Positions 35,001 through 48,900 of a stretch of DNA of 64,000 bases are shown piece after piece; position 1 is the stretch's first letter; every line of letters begins with the position of its first letter. The DNA is taken from assembly GCA_028456385.1 (NCBI GenBank), contig JALNQF010000235.1, positions 1-64,000 of the forward strand. Direction: 5' to 3'. Both the position numbers and the translations under genes were made by a program. The notes below the pieces were generated by a model, which made no database searches, was not told the DNA's origin, and was given only the letters and a program-made list of their open reading frames with translations. This DNA comes from Ophiosphaerella korrae. Taxonomy: Eukaryota; Ascomycota; Dothideomycetes; Pleosporales; Phaeosphaeriaceae.

Positions 35001-36619
35001 GAAGAGAAGTACTAAATAATAAGTTAATATACTAATAAATATATATATATTTACTTTATAAGAATATATTACAATTAATATAGTATATATACTAGAATAC
35101 TAAAGAAAGAAGTATTTAGTTTTTACTAAGAAATATTTAAGTAAATAGCTAGAAGCTAAAGTATTATCTAATAATAAGTCTAAAACTAGAGTAAAATTTA
35201 TTTATAAAGATATTATTTATAGATAAAGTATAATAAAAAAGTTTATAGTAAATAGTAGACTAGACTTTAAAAAAGTTATAATAATATTAGTAATTACTTA
35301 TAATATCTAAAGAATCTAAGTATTAGTATATAACTTATAAGTAATAAGTAAGATTAAAAGTAGATATAAACTTATAGTAAATACGTTAGTAAAATATATA
35401 AGTAAATAAGTTAAAAATCTACTAACTATATTACTAATAGTTTAAATCTCTATCTAAGAATTATCTAGATACTCTTTATATTAACTAATTACAAGTTAAA
35501 ATCTTATTCTACTAATAGAAATATTATTACCTATATAGTAAATACTACTATTTAAAGAAGTATAAAAAAGAGACTAGCTACTTATAGTAAGAGCTATATA
35601 GATTAATCTTTAAAATTAGTTCTTAAAAGTTACTATTACTAATATTTAATACTTAAAGCTTTATATAAAAGAATATTAGAATAATATAAAAGAGATAAAA
35701 AAAGAAAAACTAAAAAAAAGATATTTAGTACTATTATAAGACTTACTCTAAGAAATTAAGAAATTAAGAAATTAAAAACCTAACTAAAAATAGCTTAAAC
35801 TATATAGAATCTATTTAGTAAAATAAAAAAGAGAGACTTATTAGCTTAAAGATTTATATAGAAAGAAATTTATATATATAATACTAGGATAGAAACTTAA
35901 AGCTTTTATTAAGAAAAACTAAGAAAATATTTATAAAGAAGATTATAGTAATATAAAACTTTAGGATCTAGATAAATAGAATAATTAATATAAGTTTTAA
36001 GATCTACTATAGTATAATAATAAGCCTAGATAGCTAAACTAGCTTAAACTTAAAAATCTATAAGCTTATTAGCTAAGAATTTAAGTTTAGTAACTAGTTA
36101 GTAAACTACTAGTATCTTAAAAGATATTAGAGTATAAACGAGTAAAAACTATTAAAATCTATACTAAAAGATTAAAAAGTAAAAAAAAAAAGAATATACT
36201 ATATATAATAATTCTAATTTAAGCTTAGAAAAAGAAAAATACTTTTAGTTCTTTAAAAATAAATTAGAGTATAAAAAAGATAATAAAGTAAACTAGTATA
36301 AAATACGTTTAGAATCTATAATAGATAAGATACTAACTAGAGATAGTTAGTATTAAGTAAAAGAAGAGAAGTTATTATTTTTATAAATTTTTTATCTTTT
36401 ATTTATTTTTACTTTATCTTTACTTAATTTATATTTTATTATCTTTATATCTAAAGTTTAATTAAGTATTATATACTTTAACTTTACTTATAATATTAGA
36501 TTTCGCTTTATATAGTAAGTTTTACTTATTTATATAATAATTTTAAGTTTTAAAGTTTTTAGTAAGATTTTAAAGTTCTAGCCCTATAACGCTAAAAAGC
36601 TTAGTAGTAAAAGTAGTAG

Positions 36620-36682
36620 CTAATTAGAGTACTAGCGCGTAGCTCTTAGCTAATTAATAGATTCTAAGTATACCTAGAATCT
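36620..36682 (+). repeat. 63-bp paired repeat, copy 2, ending in a palindrome
   Basis: Same length as the copy at 31940-32002, with differences mostly by transitions. The palindrome is at 36659-36682. The GCGC/GCGT core is one of few CpG-containing spots in the surrounding RIP-mutated DNA. The copies bracket the protease-to-integrase part of the second gypsy element. Confidence 0.8.
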
Positions 36683-37044
36683 CTTAGCTCTCTTTAATAA
36701 ATACTTCTAAATTAAGTAGTATATAAGTAAAGCTAGAGTATTATAACTTAAATAGAAATATAAGAATAAAAAATATAAAGTAAATATATAATAAATACGT
36801 TAGAGCTAAGGCCTTATATATAAAGTAGTTTAAACTCTAAAATTATCTTTATCTTCTTTATTAACTAGATTATTATTACTAATTCTTTTTTAATTAACTT
36901 ATAAGAGATAAGTATTAACTTAGTTACTTTCTAAACTTTTTACTAAAATATTACGCCTAATACTAGTAATTAAGCTTAAGTAAAGTAATAAAACCCTTAA
37001 ATAAAAACTAAGCTAAAGTATTTTATAGATATATATAATACTAG
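36683..37044. other. RIP-mutated AT-rich DNA between retroelements, unassigned
   Basis: No domain can be read here. The last five bases (ACTAG, 37040-37044) are the left target duplication of the chromovirus at 37045-44143, so this stretch was once continuous with 44144 onward. Confidence 0.6.
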
Positions 37045-37493
37045 TATAATAGGCTACTTATTATTAACTATAAGTACTTATTTTAAAGAAGTTAGTAGAT
37101 TACAAAGTAATAATAAAAGCTTATATAGTAATCTATAATAACTATAAATAATAGAAGATATTTTATAACTATCTTATATTAGCCTTCCTTAGTTAAGAGA
37201 TTAGATTACTAATACTATCCTAATAATATATATTCTACTAATTATATAGTTTACCTAATCTATTAATCTATATTTATTTTCTATCTATACGCTTAATAGA
37301 TTAAGAGATTACTAATCTATTAATCTATATTTATTTTCTATCTATATACTTAATAGATTAAGAGATTACTTACGTATCCTAGTTATAAGCTATTTCCTAA
37401 TTAATATTATTACTCTACTTATCCTATACTTTATTAGCCTCTAAGTTAAGACTAATTAGTTCTATCTTAATTTCTCTTATTACGCCTATAATA
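37045..37493 (-). repeat. 3' LTR (left side) of the minus-strand chromovirus
   Basis: Starts TATAATAGGCTAC and ends CCTATAATA, the reverse form of the family LTR. Contains two direct copies of a segment of about 60 bp (AATCTATTAATCTATATTTA) around 37258-37375. Confidence 0.9.
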
Positions 37494-37499
37494 CTATCT

Positions 37500-38150
37500 C
37501 CTCTTCTAGGTACCTTTTTATTTTCTTACCCTAGAGCTAAAGTTATTAATCTAGTTTCTTTATTAATATAAAGTTCTTTATCCTCTATTTCTATACTTAC
37601 TAAGTCTACTTTTTATTATATTTAGTTAGTAGATTATATATTACGTAGTAGTATTATAATATTTCTTTATTCTTATTATAAGTCTTTAAGCCCTCTTTTA
37701 GTTTATCTTTCTTTAAAATATAGTAAAGCTTATAAAGCGTATATTTATACTAATACTTACTTATCTTATAATCTATCTAGTATATCTATAGTAGAGTATA
37801 AGTTAAAGATACTTATTTATATATTTAGGCTTATTTATAATAGAGAGAGTTATTAACTATACTTAAGAAAAACTATTATTATAGATTATAGAAGCTAAAA
37901 AAAAGTATAAAAAACTTTATAAGATCTTTTATTATACGCTAAAAGAATATTAGTTTTATTTTCTTAATAATTAAATATAGTTATCTAATAATTAGGCTTA
38001 TTTATTCTATCTTTATAAGATAAAGGCCTTAAATAATAAGAAGTCTATTAAGTAGTCTACTCTCTTAGAGTCTAAGCTTAATTTTAAGGATATAGTAGAG
38101 GCTACTCTAGCTCTTACTATATTAGGTAAGTTTAGCACCTATCTACTTAC
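37500..38150 (+). pseudogene. Antisense accessory frame of the chromovirus, RIP-broken
   Basis: On the strand opposite to gag-pol, between the 3' LTR and the chromodomain, one frame reads as a Lys/Gln/Leu-rich, coiled-coil-like protein. Recognisable pieces are IIEAKKKYKKLYKIF (near 37880), YLYKIKALNNKK (about 38010-38050) and LLESKLNFKDIVEATLAL (about 38075-38130). Every stop in this part is TAA or TAG where a single RIP change from CAA or CAG would explain it. The same frame and blocks recur in the copies at 370, 15156, 24524, 50277 and 57677. No function is known to me; the upstream start is not resolved. Confidence 0.5.
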
Positions 38151-41100
38151 TACTAGTACTATTATTCCTCGCGATTTACTATTAAGCGTTCTAGGGAGTT
38201 TTAACTTTAAAACTCTTTTAGTTTCTTAAAGAAATTAAGATTATCTTCTAGTTTCTATATTTTTTCTTATAGTTGTCTTTTCTTATTTATACTTATCTAT
38301 TCTACTAAGTAGTAGTTTTTCTTATTATAGAATTAATATACTAAGATTTTCTTAACTTTCTATTATTTTTATTCTTTATATATATCTACTTTATATACTA
38401 GTAGTTTTATATTCTATAGTACTTATTCTAGTAGAGCTACGTAGAAAGTTAAGTATATCTTTATCTTATCTAGTAGCTTTAGTTTAAATATAACTAGTAT
38501 AACTTCTTTCTTAATTTTATATAGTCTTATATTAATATAGTCTAATTTTAAGCTTAGTTATTTACTTTTAATATTTCTTTATACTAACTATACTTTTTCT
38601 CTCTTTCTAAATTAAGGTCTTTCTTTATATTTCTTATTATAGTACTTAGCTATTTAATTATATAGGAATTCTACATCTTATCTTAATTAATTATATATAT
38701 TTTTAAGTCTTTTAGCGAAGTTTTCTCTTTTTAGAGACTAAGATATCTAGTTTCTTAGTATCTAGTATATATTAGGTTTAAATCTATAGTTTATAAAAAA
38801 AAGTAATACTTTTATTACTACGTTCTTTATACTATTATATACTAGCTATACTATAGGTAGTAACTATACCTAGTTATTCTAGTTATAGTTAAGGTAGTAT
38901 CTTAAGTACTATTCTACTATTTAGTTTATTTATTCTAATTATTTATCTATTTATAGATAATATACTATAGACATTATATATTATATTCCTAATTACGCTA
39001 CTATTATTCCCTATAGTTTTAATATAAATTATATATCTCTATCTATAATAATTTTATTTAGTAGTCTATATTAACTAATTATAGTTCTTAGAACCTAGTA
39101 TATAGTAACCTCTATTCTACTCTTCTCTTTATATAGCTTAAAGTACGTATACTTTATAAGTTTATCTACTATTATTAAGATTCTATTATACTTAACTCCT
39201 AATATTAAATCTTTAGATTTAGGTAATTTTGTATTAAAGTCTATTGTAATAACTCCTTATAGTTATTCTAGTGTTTCTACTAGTTATAGTATTCTATATA
39301 GTATATATCTACTATATTTATTTCTTTAGTATTCTATATAGTCTTGTAGTACTTCTATTACTAATTATTTTACCTTTAAGATATAATAGTCCTTTAAGAG
39401 TCTATCTAATATTTTATTAATACTTTAATAACTATATACTAGTAATTTATAGAATTATTATATAAATTCTCTTTAAATCTTCTTTAAGATATATATTCTT
39501 CTATAGACTTATATAAATCCTTTTTAGATCTTTAGTTTCTTTATTTCTTCTAGTACTTCTTACGTTATTTTCTAAATCTATTTATCTTGCTCGCTACTTT
39601 TTCCTTTAAGTGTTGCGGCTATTTTAAGTATATTTAAGACTAAGAATCCTTCTTTATTCTTAACTAGAATAGTACTAGTAGCACTTATTTCTTCTTATAA
39701 GTCTAGTCTTCTACTAAGAGTATCTATAAATTAGTTATCTTTCTCTTTTATATATATTATTTCTATATTAAATATTAATAGAAATTCCTACTATCTTATA
39801 TAGTATTGTAATAGTTCCTTATTTATTATAAATCCTATAAGATTCTTATAGTTAGTATAGACTTTTATTTAATATTTTTCTCTTTATAAGTATACTCTCT
39901 ATTATTTAAATACTTTATAGATTACTAGTATTTCTTTATTATAGATTAAGAAATTAAGTTCTACTATTTTTATCTTTTTAGAGAAATATTTAACTAAGTA
40001 TTCTTTTTTAGTTTCTAGGTCTTCTTGTATTAATACTATTCTATAGGCTAAGTTAAATACGTCTATTTTTACTATTACTAGTAGGTCTAGGTTATATATT
40101 CTAATAACTAGGTTTTCTATAAACTTCTTCTTAATCTTATTAAATACTTCTTTATATTCCTTTATCTATTTAAATAGCGTGTCTTTCTTTATAAGCCTTA
40201 TTATTAGTTCTATATCTTTAGACTATCTTACTATTAATTTTCTATAAAAGTTAGCTAGCCTATAAAACTATTATTCTTCTTTTAGGTTTCTTAGTGTTAG
40301 CTATTTATTAATTAATCTAATTTTTTCTAGGTTAATCTTAATTTTTCCTAGTTTAATAATAAATCTAAGGAAATCTATTTCTTTTATATAGAACTTGTAT
40401 TTCCTTATTTTAAGAAATAATTTATTTTCTACTAGTTTTTCTAGTACTTTGTATATATATTATATATATTCTTCCTTTATTTCTAAGAATATAAAGATAT
40501 TATCTAGGTATATAAATATAAATATATCTATATACTCTCTTAGTACTATATTAATTCTTTCTTAGAAGGCTACTAGTATATTTATTAAACTAAATAGTAT
40601 AACTAGGTATTTATATAGTCTATACTATGTTCTAAATACTATTTTCTATTTATTACCTTTTTTAATTCTAATCTAATAGTAGGTATTCTAGATATCTAGT
40701 TTTATAAAGATTTTTACTCTTTATAATCTATTTTATATTCTATTTATTTATAGTAGTAGATATTAATTCTTATTTATAATTACGTTAGTTTTTCTAAAGT
40801 CTATATAGGGCCTTTTATTACTTATTCTCTTTTTATCTATAAATATATGTCTATATACTACTAAAGATTTAGATTCTTTTATCTATCTTCTTTTTATTAC
40901 GTTTTAGATAAATATTTATTTAATTTTAGATTCTTCTTCTATTTTTTAGTAGACTAGGCTCTATCCTATATTTTTATTTTCTTTAAGTTCTATCGCTAAG
41001 TCCTATAGTTAATATTCTAGAAGGTAGTCTTCTAGCTCTATAAGCTATTTTTCTTATTTTTTATATTTTTTAAAGAATTCTCCTTTATAGGTATTTATAT

Positions 41101-43694
41101 TAGCTTTTAGTATTTTCTTATAGCTAATTTCTTTTATTCTCTAATTAATATATAGGTTAGTTATCTATAACTATAGTATACCTAGTATTATATCTTATTT
41201 ATTATTAATTATTATTATATCTATAACTATATTCTTAATTGTTATTCCTTCTAGTTCTAATATAGAAGGAACTGTTTTAAACCTAATAGGTTCCTAGAAT
41301 AGTTTTTTTTTAATTATACTTAATTATTAAGGGTACTTCTTTATTATATATTATATTCTTTATATTTCTATAAACTTTTTTAATATAAAGTTCCTTGTAG
41401 CTCTACTATTAATTATTAACTATACTCTCCTTCTTTAGTATATACTTATTTTTGTAATATATAAGCTTCTTATACTTTCTAGTTTTTTTTACTTAGGTAT
41501 TTTTATAAATTATCTATTCTTCTAAAGCTATAGCCTTACTTTAAGTTTATATTGTTTATATTTTAAATATTTATTATTTATATATTTATACTATAGTCTT
41601 CTTTAGACGTATTTCTTTATTAGTTTAGGTTTAGGTCTTACTACTACGTATCTATCTTCTAGAGTTATTTCTTATCCTTAGATATTTTCTACTAGGATTA
41701 CTCTTATATAGTTATAGCTTTTTCTTCTTATAAGCTATATATTATTATTTACTTTAGAGTTTCTATATATAATATAATTTTTGTCTAAGTATAATATCTA
41801 TAATACTTTAAAATATACTAGATATTCTAGATCTATTATTTTATTATCCCCTTTCTAGTATTTGTCTTTACTAAGTATATTTATTATTAAGATATAGTAT
41901 ACTACTAGTACTTATAGTATATAAGCTTTATTAATCTATTATATCTTCTTTATAAAGTACTACTATTCTCTCTATATAAGTATCCTTTCTACTATAACTA
42001 TATATTACTTTATCTATTCTTAGAATAGTATAAACTTTATTTCTTTAGAATTAAATTTTTTCTAGTCTTTATACGCTTCTTCTATACCTATAACTATTAA
42101 GTATATTTAAATAAACTTCTATTCTTTATTTTATTCTTTTATCTTTATTATTATATAGCTATTATAGCTATATATTATTAGTTAGGCGTATTCTATATCT
42201 TTTATACTAACTTATCTTTTACTTCTTTATAGTCTTTTAGAAGTAGCTATAGTAGTTTCTTTATCTTATACTTATCTTTTAGCCTAGATTAATAGTACTA
42301 GGGGTTTCTCTCTTTTTAGATCTTCTACTAGTAAGCCTATTACTTAGACTATTTTTTCTAGCTAAGCTTTTATTTTTTTCTTTATTATAGCTACTCTATA
42401 TCTATACTTTTATAGAAACTATACTACTCTCTATTTACTAGAAAGATATATATAGTAGTTATTATTATAATAAAAGGTCTAATAGAGTATTATATATTAT
42501 ACTTCTTTACTCTTAGCTACTTTTTTCTAAAGTTTAGCTTATACTTATAGTGCTTCCTTTTTTTTCTTAGTTATTTTTAACTAAGTTTCTTTTTTTTAGT
42601 CTTTACTTCTATAGTCTTTTATAAAGTATCTAGGTTTCCTATATTTATAATATACTATATCTTTCTTCTTTTATAATTAGTAGTCTTTCGCGTAGTAGCC
42701 TTTCTTACTATAGTTAAAGTACGTAAAGTCTTTATTCTTCTTTTTCTTTTTATCCTTATTAGTATTAAACACTATAAGGTCTCCCTTATTATAATTCTAG
42801 GTATAACCTCTATATTTATTCTTCTTCTATTTTTAAAGATTATTATTAATTTATATTACTTATTACTTTAAAGCTTTTAGTATTCTTAGTTTCTCTATAT
42901 ATATTATCTTGTATTAGATCTTAGAGTTAAGTCCTTATTTAAATTATAATATTATAGCTAACTTATTTTATTCTATATTTTATAATAGTTATTTAAACTA
43001 TAATATATATTTAGGAATACTCTAACTTTACGTAAGCTTTTCTAGCTATTCTTCTACTTATTAGGTAACGTCTATATCTCTAAATACTACTTATATTTAT
43101 TTAGTAAAGTATTTATAACTTTTAAAGATAGCTCTAGTCTTATCTTTTTAGGTTATTAGAGAGTATATTATATAGTCTATCTAGTAAGGTTTATACTATC
43201 TTATTACGTCTTCTTTAAGGTATAGTCTAATATATATTACTTTCTTTTCTTCTATATTAAAGTATAGTACTTATATATCTATCTAGAGTTAGGCTAATAT
43301 AATAAAAGGTTTTAGTTTCTCTCTTATCCTATTAAACTTCTTAAAGATAGGTATCTTTAGTAGTTTCTTTATTACACTTATCTCTAGTCTTTAAGTAATT
43401 AATTCTATCTAATTCTAGCTTTTAATAATAGCTTTAATCTACACTTTATTTTATTTTATATAATCTTGTAGTTTCTTATTCTATATTTCTAAGGTATTAA
43501 TTACTATCTTTATATCTTCTTTTTTAGAGATTAAGTTATTTAAGTAATCTTTAATTTATTTCTATATAGTATTATCTAACTTATAGCTACTTATTAGTAC
43601 TTTAGCTCTTTTTTTTATTAAACTTTCTACTATTATATTAGCTAGACTATACGCTACTTACGCTTTACTTCTTATAATAACTAGATTAGTAAAG

Positions 43695-44143
43695 TATAAT
43701 AGGCTACTTATTATTAACTATAAGTACTTATCTTAAAGGAGTTAGTAGATTATAAAGTAATAATAAAAGCTTATATAGTAATCTATAATAACTATAAATA
43801 ATAGAAGATGTTTTACAACTATCTTGTATTAGCGTTCCTTAGTTAAGAGATTAGATTGCTAATACTATCTTAATAATATATATTCTACTAATTATATAGT
43901 TTACTTAATCTATTAATCTATATTTGTTTTCTATCTATACGCTTAATAGATTAAGGGATTACTAATCTTTTAATCTATATTTATTTTCTATTTATATACT
44001 TAATAGATTAAAGGATTACTTATATATTCTAGTTATAAGCTATTTCCTAATTAATATTATTACCTTACTTGTCTTATACTTTGTTAGCTTCTAAGTTAGG
44101 ACTAATTAGTTCTATCTCGATTTCTCTTATTTTACTTATAATA
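43695..44143 (-). repeat. 5' LTR (right side) of the minus-strand chromovirus
   Basis: The same 449-bp length as its partner and the same internal duplication. It ends CTTATAATA, next to the ACTAG target duplication. Confidence 0.9.
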
Positions 44144-45495
44144 ACTAGGTTATAGAATAGTACTATATAGTATTTTATTAATATAGTTAGTAAGAGAAGT
44201 AATAGTTATAAAGTACTAATCTTAGTTTATAAACTATAATAATATTATAATACTTTAGTAATATTAATTAATTAAGCTTAGAAAATAAATAGTATACTTC
44301 TAGAAGTAGATACTAGTAAAATAAAAGCTTATAGTAAATAAGTTTATAGATTAAATTAGTACTTTATATAATATTTATATAAACTTTATTATAGTATTTA
44401 GCTCTTCTTTCTTTATACTTAGCTTTCTAATATAGTAATATAGTAGAGTATAATAATTTAAAGCTACTTACTTACTTATTAAGATAGTAATAGTTATATT
44501 ATTAAAGTAGAAAAGAGAATTTAAGGTAGTATTTAAGTTTATATAAGTTAATTATAAGTAAATCCTAAATAGCTTTCTTTTACTATATAGAAGAAAATCT
44601 ATAATAATATTTAATAAAGTAATTAGTATTATATACTACTTATATTACGTATTTATTAGATATATTATACTATTTCTTAATACTAAGATCTATAAGCGTA
44701 TTATAATAAAAGTAAAGAATAATAATATATTTCTAAATACTACTAATTAGCGTAATATAAGTCTAGATATTAATAATATAATATAAGAACTAGAACTTAG
44801 AATTAAGAAAAACGCGCTAGAAGACTAAGATATAATCTAAGCTATAGTAAGCTTTAATATTTTAGACTTTTATATAATATATAAAAGTATAAAAGTATAA
44901 GTAGTAAATAAAAAAAAGAATAAACTAAAGATAATCTTTAAAAACGTAATAAACTAGTAAAGTAATTAAGTTATTAGACTAAATAATAAGAAAAAAGTTA
45001 TAGTAATCTTTTAATTATTTTTAAATAAGTATATACTCTACTATTATAATAAATATGAAGTACTTATTTATTATCTACTAGGCTTTCTATATATAAGTAG
45101 CTCTTTTTAAGATAAAAAAAAATAAGTCTAATAATAAGTATAGTTAAAGCTTCTAGTATATAATTACTAGTAGTTAGTTTAAGTTATAGAAGTTAAAAGA
45201 TTAAGTCTAGAAAAAGAACTATAGATTAGAAGATATCTATAACTATTATATTACTAAGTAGAGAAAGAGATATAGAGATAGAGCTAATATCTTAAAGCTA
45301 AAGCTTACTAAGCTCTTTTCTAATATTAATAAGATTAATAATAAACTTAGATAAAGAGAAGTCTATATATAATTAGAGAAAATAAAGTATAATTAATATA
45401 AAGAATAAAATAAAGCTTATTATAACTTTTATTAATAGCTATATTCTAAAGAGTCTAACTTATATACTATACTTAAGAGACTTACTTTATAATAA
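44144..45495. other. RIP-mutated remnant, family unknown
   Basis: Begins with the ACTAG target duplication and runs to the LTR at 45496. It is continuous with 36683-37044 once the chromovirus is removed. No RT, integrase or transposase motif could be read with confidence. AT-rich throughout, with a few GCGC/ACGC sites left. Confidence 0.5.
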
Positions 45496-45901
45496 TATTA
45501 TAGGCGTAATAAAAGAAATTAAGATAAAACTAATTAGTCTTAACTTAGTTATAAATAAAGTATAAGATAAGTAGAGTAATAATATAAAAGATAATAAACT
45601 CGATTAATAGACTAACTATAATAGAGATATATAATAACTTTATAAATTTATAATCTTAGTAAATATAAAGTTATAAAGTACTAAGAAAGTACTAAGTATA
45701 TAGTTAGTAGTAATAAGTATAATTAGGATAGTATTAGTAATCTAATCTTTAACCTAGAATATTAATACTTAATATTATATATATAAATAAACTATTATTT
45801 ATAGTTATTACTAATTACTATATAGGCTTTTATTATTACTTTCTAATCTACTAATAACTTATAAAAGGGTTACTATAGTTAATAATAAGTAAATTATTAT
45901 A
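45496..45901 (+). repeat. 5' LTR (406 bp) of the interrupted chromovirus
   Basis: Starts TATTATAGGCG and ends AAATTATTATA before the family's internal start (CTTTACTAATTTAGTTATT). It is the shortest LTR of the family here, because it has fewer internal repeat units. Confidence 0.85.
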
Positions 45902-48900
45902 CTTTACTAATTTAGTTATTAGAAGAAGTAAAGCGTAAGTAGTATATAGTCTAGCTAATATAATAGTAGAAAGTTTAACTAAAAAAGAAAGTAAAGTACT
46001 TCTAAGTAGTTATAAATTAGATAATACTATATAGAAAGTAATTAAAAACTACTTAAATAACTTAATCTCTAAAAAAAAAGATATAAAAATAGTAATTAAG
46101 ACTTTAGAAATATAAAACAAAGAACTATAAGATTATATAAAGTAAAATAAAGTATAAATTAAAGCTATTATAGAAAGATAAAACTAGATAGAATAAATTA
46201 CTTAGAGACTAAAGATAAGTATAATAAAGAAACTACTTAAGATACTTGTAATTAGGAAGTTTAATAGAATAAGAGAAAAACTAAAACCTTTTATAGTATT
46301 AGTATAACTCTAGATTAATATATAAGTACTATACTATAATAGAGAAGATAAAAAGGTAATATATATTAGAATATACTTAGAAGAAGATATAATAAGATAG
46401 TTTAAGCTTTACTAGATAGATTATATAATATATACTCTAGGAATATAGAAAGATAAAATAAAAGCTATTTTTAGAAGTTATAAATACTTTACTAAATAAA
46501 TAAGAGTAGTATTTAGAGATATAGATATAACCTAATAAGCTAAAGAGAAGCTTAAGAAGCTTATATAATATTAGAGCATTTCTAAATATATATTATAGTT
46601 TAAATAACTATTATAAAATATAAGATAAAATAAGTTAGCTCTAATATTATAATTTAAATAAAGATTAAACTTAAAAATCTAATATAAAATAATTTATATA
46701 AAAAAACTAAGAATACTAAAGGCCTTAAAATAATAGGAAATATTAATATATAATAATTTTTAAGTATAAAAGAAGAATAAGTATAGAAAATAACTTAGAA
46801 ATTAAGATACTAGAGACCCTATAGTATTTAATACTAATAAAGATAAAAAAAAAAAAAAATAAAGACTTTATATACTTTAAATATAGTAAGAAAAGTTACT
46901 ATTTAAGAGATTACTATTTAAAATAGAAGAAAGATATAGTAAATTATAAATATAGAAAATAAAAATACTATAAAAAAGACTATAAAAGTAAAGACTTAAA
47001 GAAAGAAATATAGTTAAAGATAACTAAGAATAAAAAAGAAGTACTAAAAGTATAACCTAAGCTTTAAAAGAAAGTAGTTAGAAGTAGAGAAATATAATAT
47101 ATAATACTTAATTAAACTTTTTATTATAATAATAACTACTATATATATCTTTTTAGTAAGTAGAAAGTAAGATAGTTTTTATAAAAGAATAAAGTAGTAG
47201 TAATAAAAGAAAGTAGAATTTAAGTATAGCTTAAAGAAATAAGATATTTAATAGATCTACTAATAGAAGACTTAGAAAGAGAAGAGCCTTAAACCCTATT
47301 AATCTAGGCTAAAGGACTAGTACTAGATAAAAAGACTATTATAGGCTTTTCTAAAGAAATAAAAAGAGATAAAAAATAAGTTAATATAAAAAGTATAGAG
47401 TATACCTAGTTAAATATATATAGTTATAATAGCTATATAAGAATAGATAAAGTAGAATAAAATAAGTAATAGAAGTTTATTTAAAAATACTTACTAGTTA
47501 TAATTATAGAGTAAGCGTATAAAGACTAGAAAGAATATAATTTTAAAATAATAAAGTTTATAATATTCTAATAATAGATAAAGTAATATATAGTTATAGT
47601 AAGAAGAATACTTATATAATAAGAATAGTAGTACTTTATAAAAAAACGTAATAGATTAATAAAGCTTATAAACTATAAATACTAATAGTATACTATATTC
47701 TAATAATAATAATACTTAGTATAGATAAATACTAAGTAGAAGATAATAAAAGAAAAGTTCTATATTATCTAGTATACTTTAAAATATCTTAGGTATTATA
47801 CGTAAATATAAACTACTACTTATACAAAGAATTTAAAGTATATAATTATATATAGCTACTATAAAGAAATAGATATAATTATATAAAAGTAATCTTAAGA
47901 AAAGATATCTAAAGTTATAAAATAATTAAAATACCTAATAAAAAGTATATATTAATTAGACTAAAACCTAAGCTATTTAAAAAATACGTTTAAAGAAGAC
48001 TATAGTATAAATATATATATAATAAATATCTAAAATATAAGAACTATAAATAAAAGATAAAGTAATAGCTCTAAAAAAATAGATAATTTACTAAACTACT
48101 AAAGTAAAAATAGCTATAAAGTATAAAAGGCTTATATATTATAAAAAAAGGTATATATAAAAAAAAGAAAGTATAAGAAATAATTAATAGTAAAGCTATA
48201 AGAAACTTTATATTAAAGAAATTTATAAAAATATAAAGAATAAAGTATATAATAAAGAAATATATTTAATAGCTAGGTACTATTAAAAGAAAACTATTCT
48301 AAGAACTTATTAGGTTTAAAATAGTACTCTCTATACTAAAAATAAAAAGACTAGAAATTAGAAATATAGTTATAGATATAATAATACTTAATAATAAGTA
48401 AGAAATAATATTAGGATTATTATAGTTATAGATAATAAACCTAAAGATTAATTAGAGAATAGAGAAAATTAGCTACTCTAAAAAAGAAATATTAGGAGCT
48501 AATATAAGTATATATAAAGGAGAATTCTTAGAAGAATATTAAAATAAGAGAAATAACTTACTAAACCTAAAGACTACTTTCTAGACTATTAGCTATAGGA
48601 CTTAGTAATAAACTTAGAAGAAAGAAAAGATATAAAATAGAGCCTAGTCTACTAAAAAACTAAAGAAAAATCTAAGACAAAATAATAATTTATTAAAAAC
48701 GTAATAAAGAAAAGATAAATATAAGAATCTTAATTCTTTATAGTATATAGACTTATATTTATAGATAAAAAAGAGATAAGTAATAAAAGACTTTACGTAG
48801 ATTTTAGAAAAATAAATATAATTATAAGTAAGAACTAATATCTCTTACTATATATAGATAAAATACAAGATAGGCTATAAAAAGCTTAAATCTTTATAAA

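Larger units (their letters stand above)
31555..36690 (+). mobile_element. Remnant of a second Ty3/gypsy family
   Basis: Distinct from the dominant chromovirus. Plus-strand order is a zinc-knuckle-like segment at 31890-31940, protease at 32240-32285 (YLINTRA and INLLKL around a RIP stop), RT at 33400-33700 (KKDKKYRLIN, then a FFxxYNYNLN block) and integrase core at 35135-35500. PR-RT-IN order identifies gypsy. The 5' part was split by the chromovirus at 24524-31554. Two 63-bp repeats lie at 31940 and 36620, but proper LTRs were not found. Very heavy RIP. Confidence 0.6.
37045..44143 (-). mobile_element. Full-length Ty3/gypsy chromovirus (7099 bp), minus orientation, RIP-inactivated
   Basis: Both LTRs are 449 bp and the flanks are exact ACTAG duplications (37040-37044, 44144-44148). 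Read right to left: gag zinc knuckles (about 42600-42725), protease (about 41389-41425), RT (about 40490-40720), RNase H (about 39840-40085), integrase core (about 38890-39250) and chromodomain (about 38185-38360). The antisense accessory frame lies on the plus strand at about 37500-38150. Somewhat less mutated than the copies at 15156 and 45496, with more remaining CpG and TpG, which suggests a later insertion or milder RIP. Confidence 0.92.
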
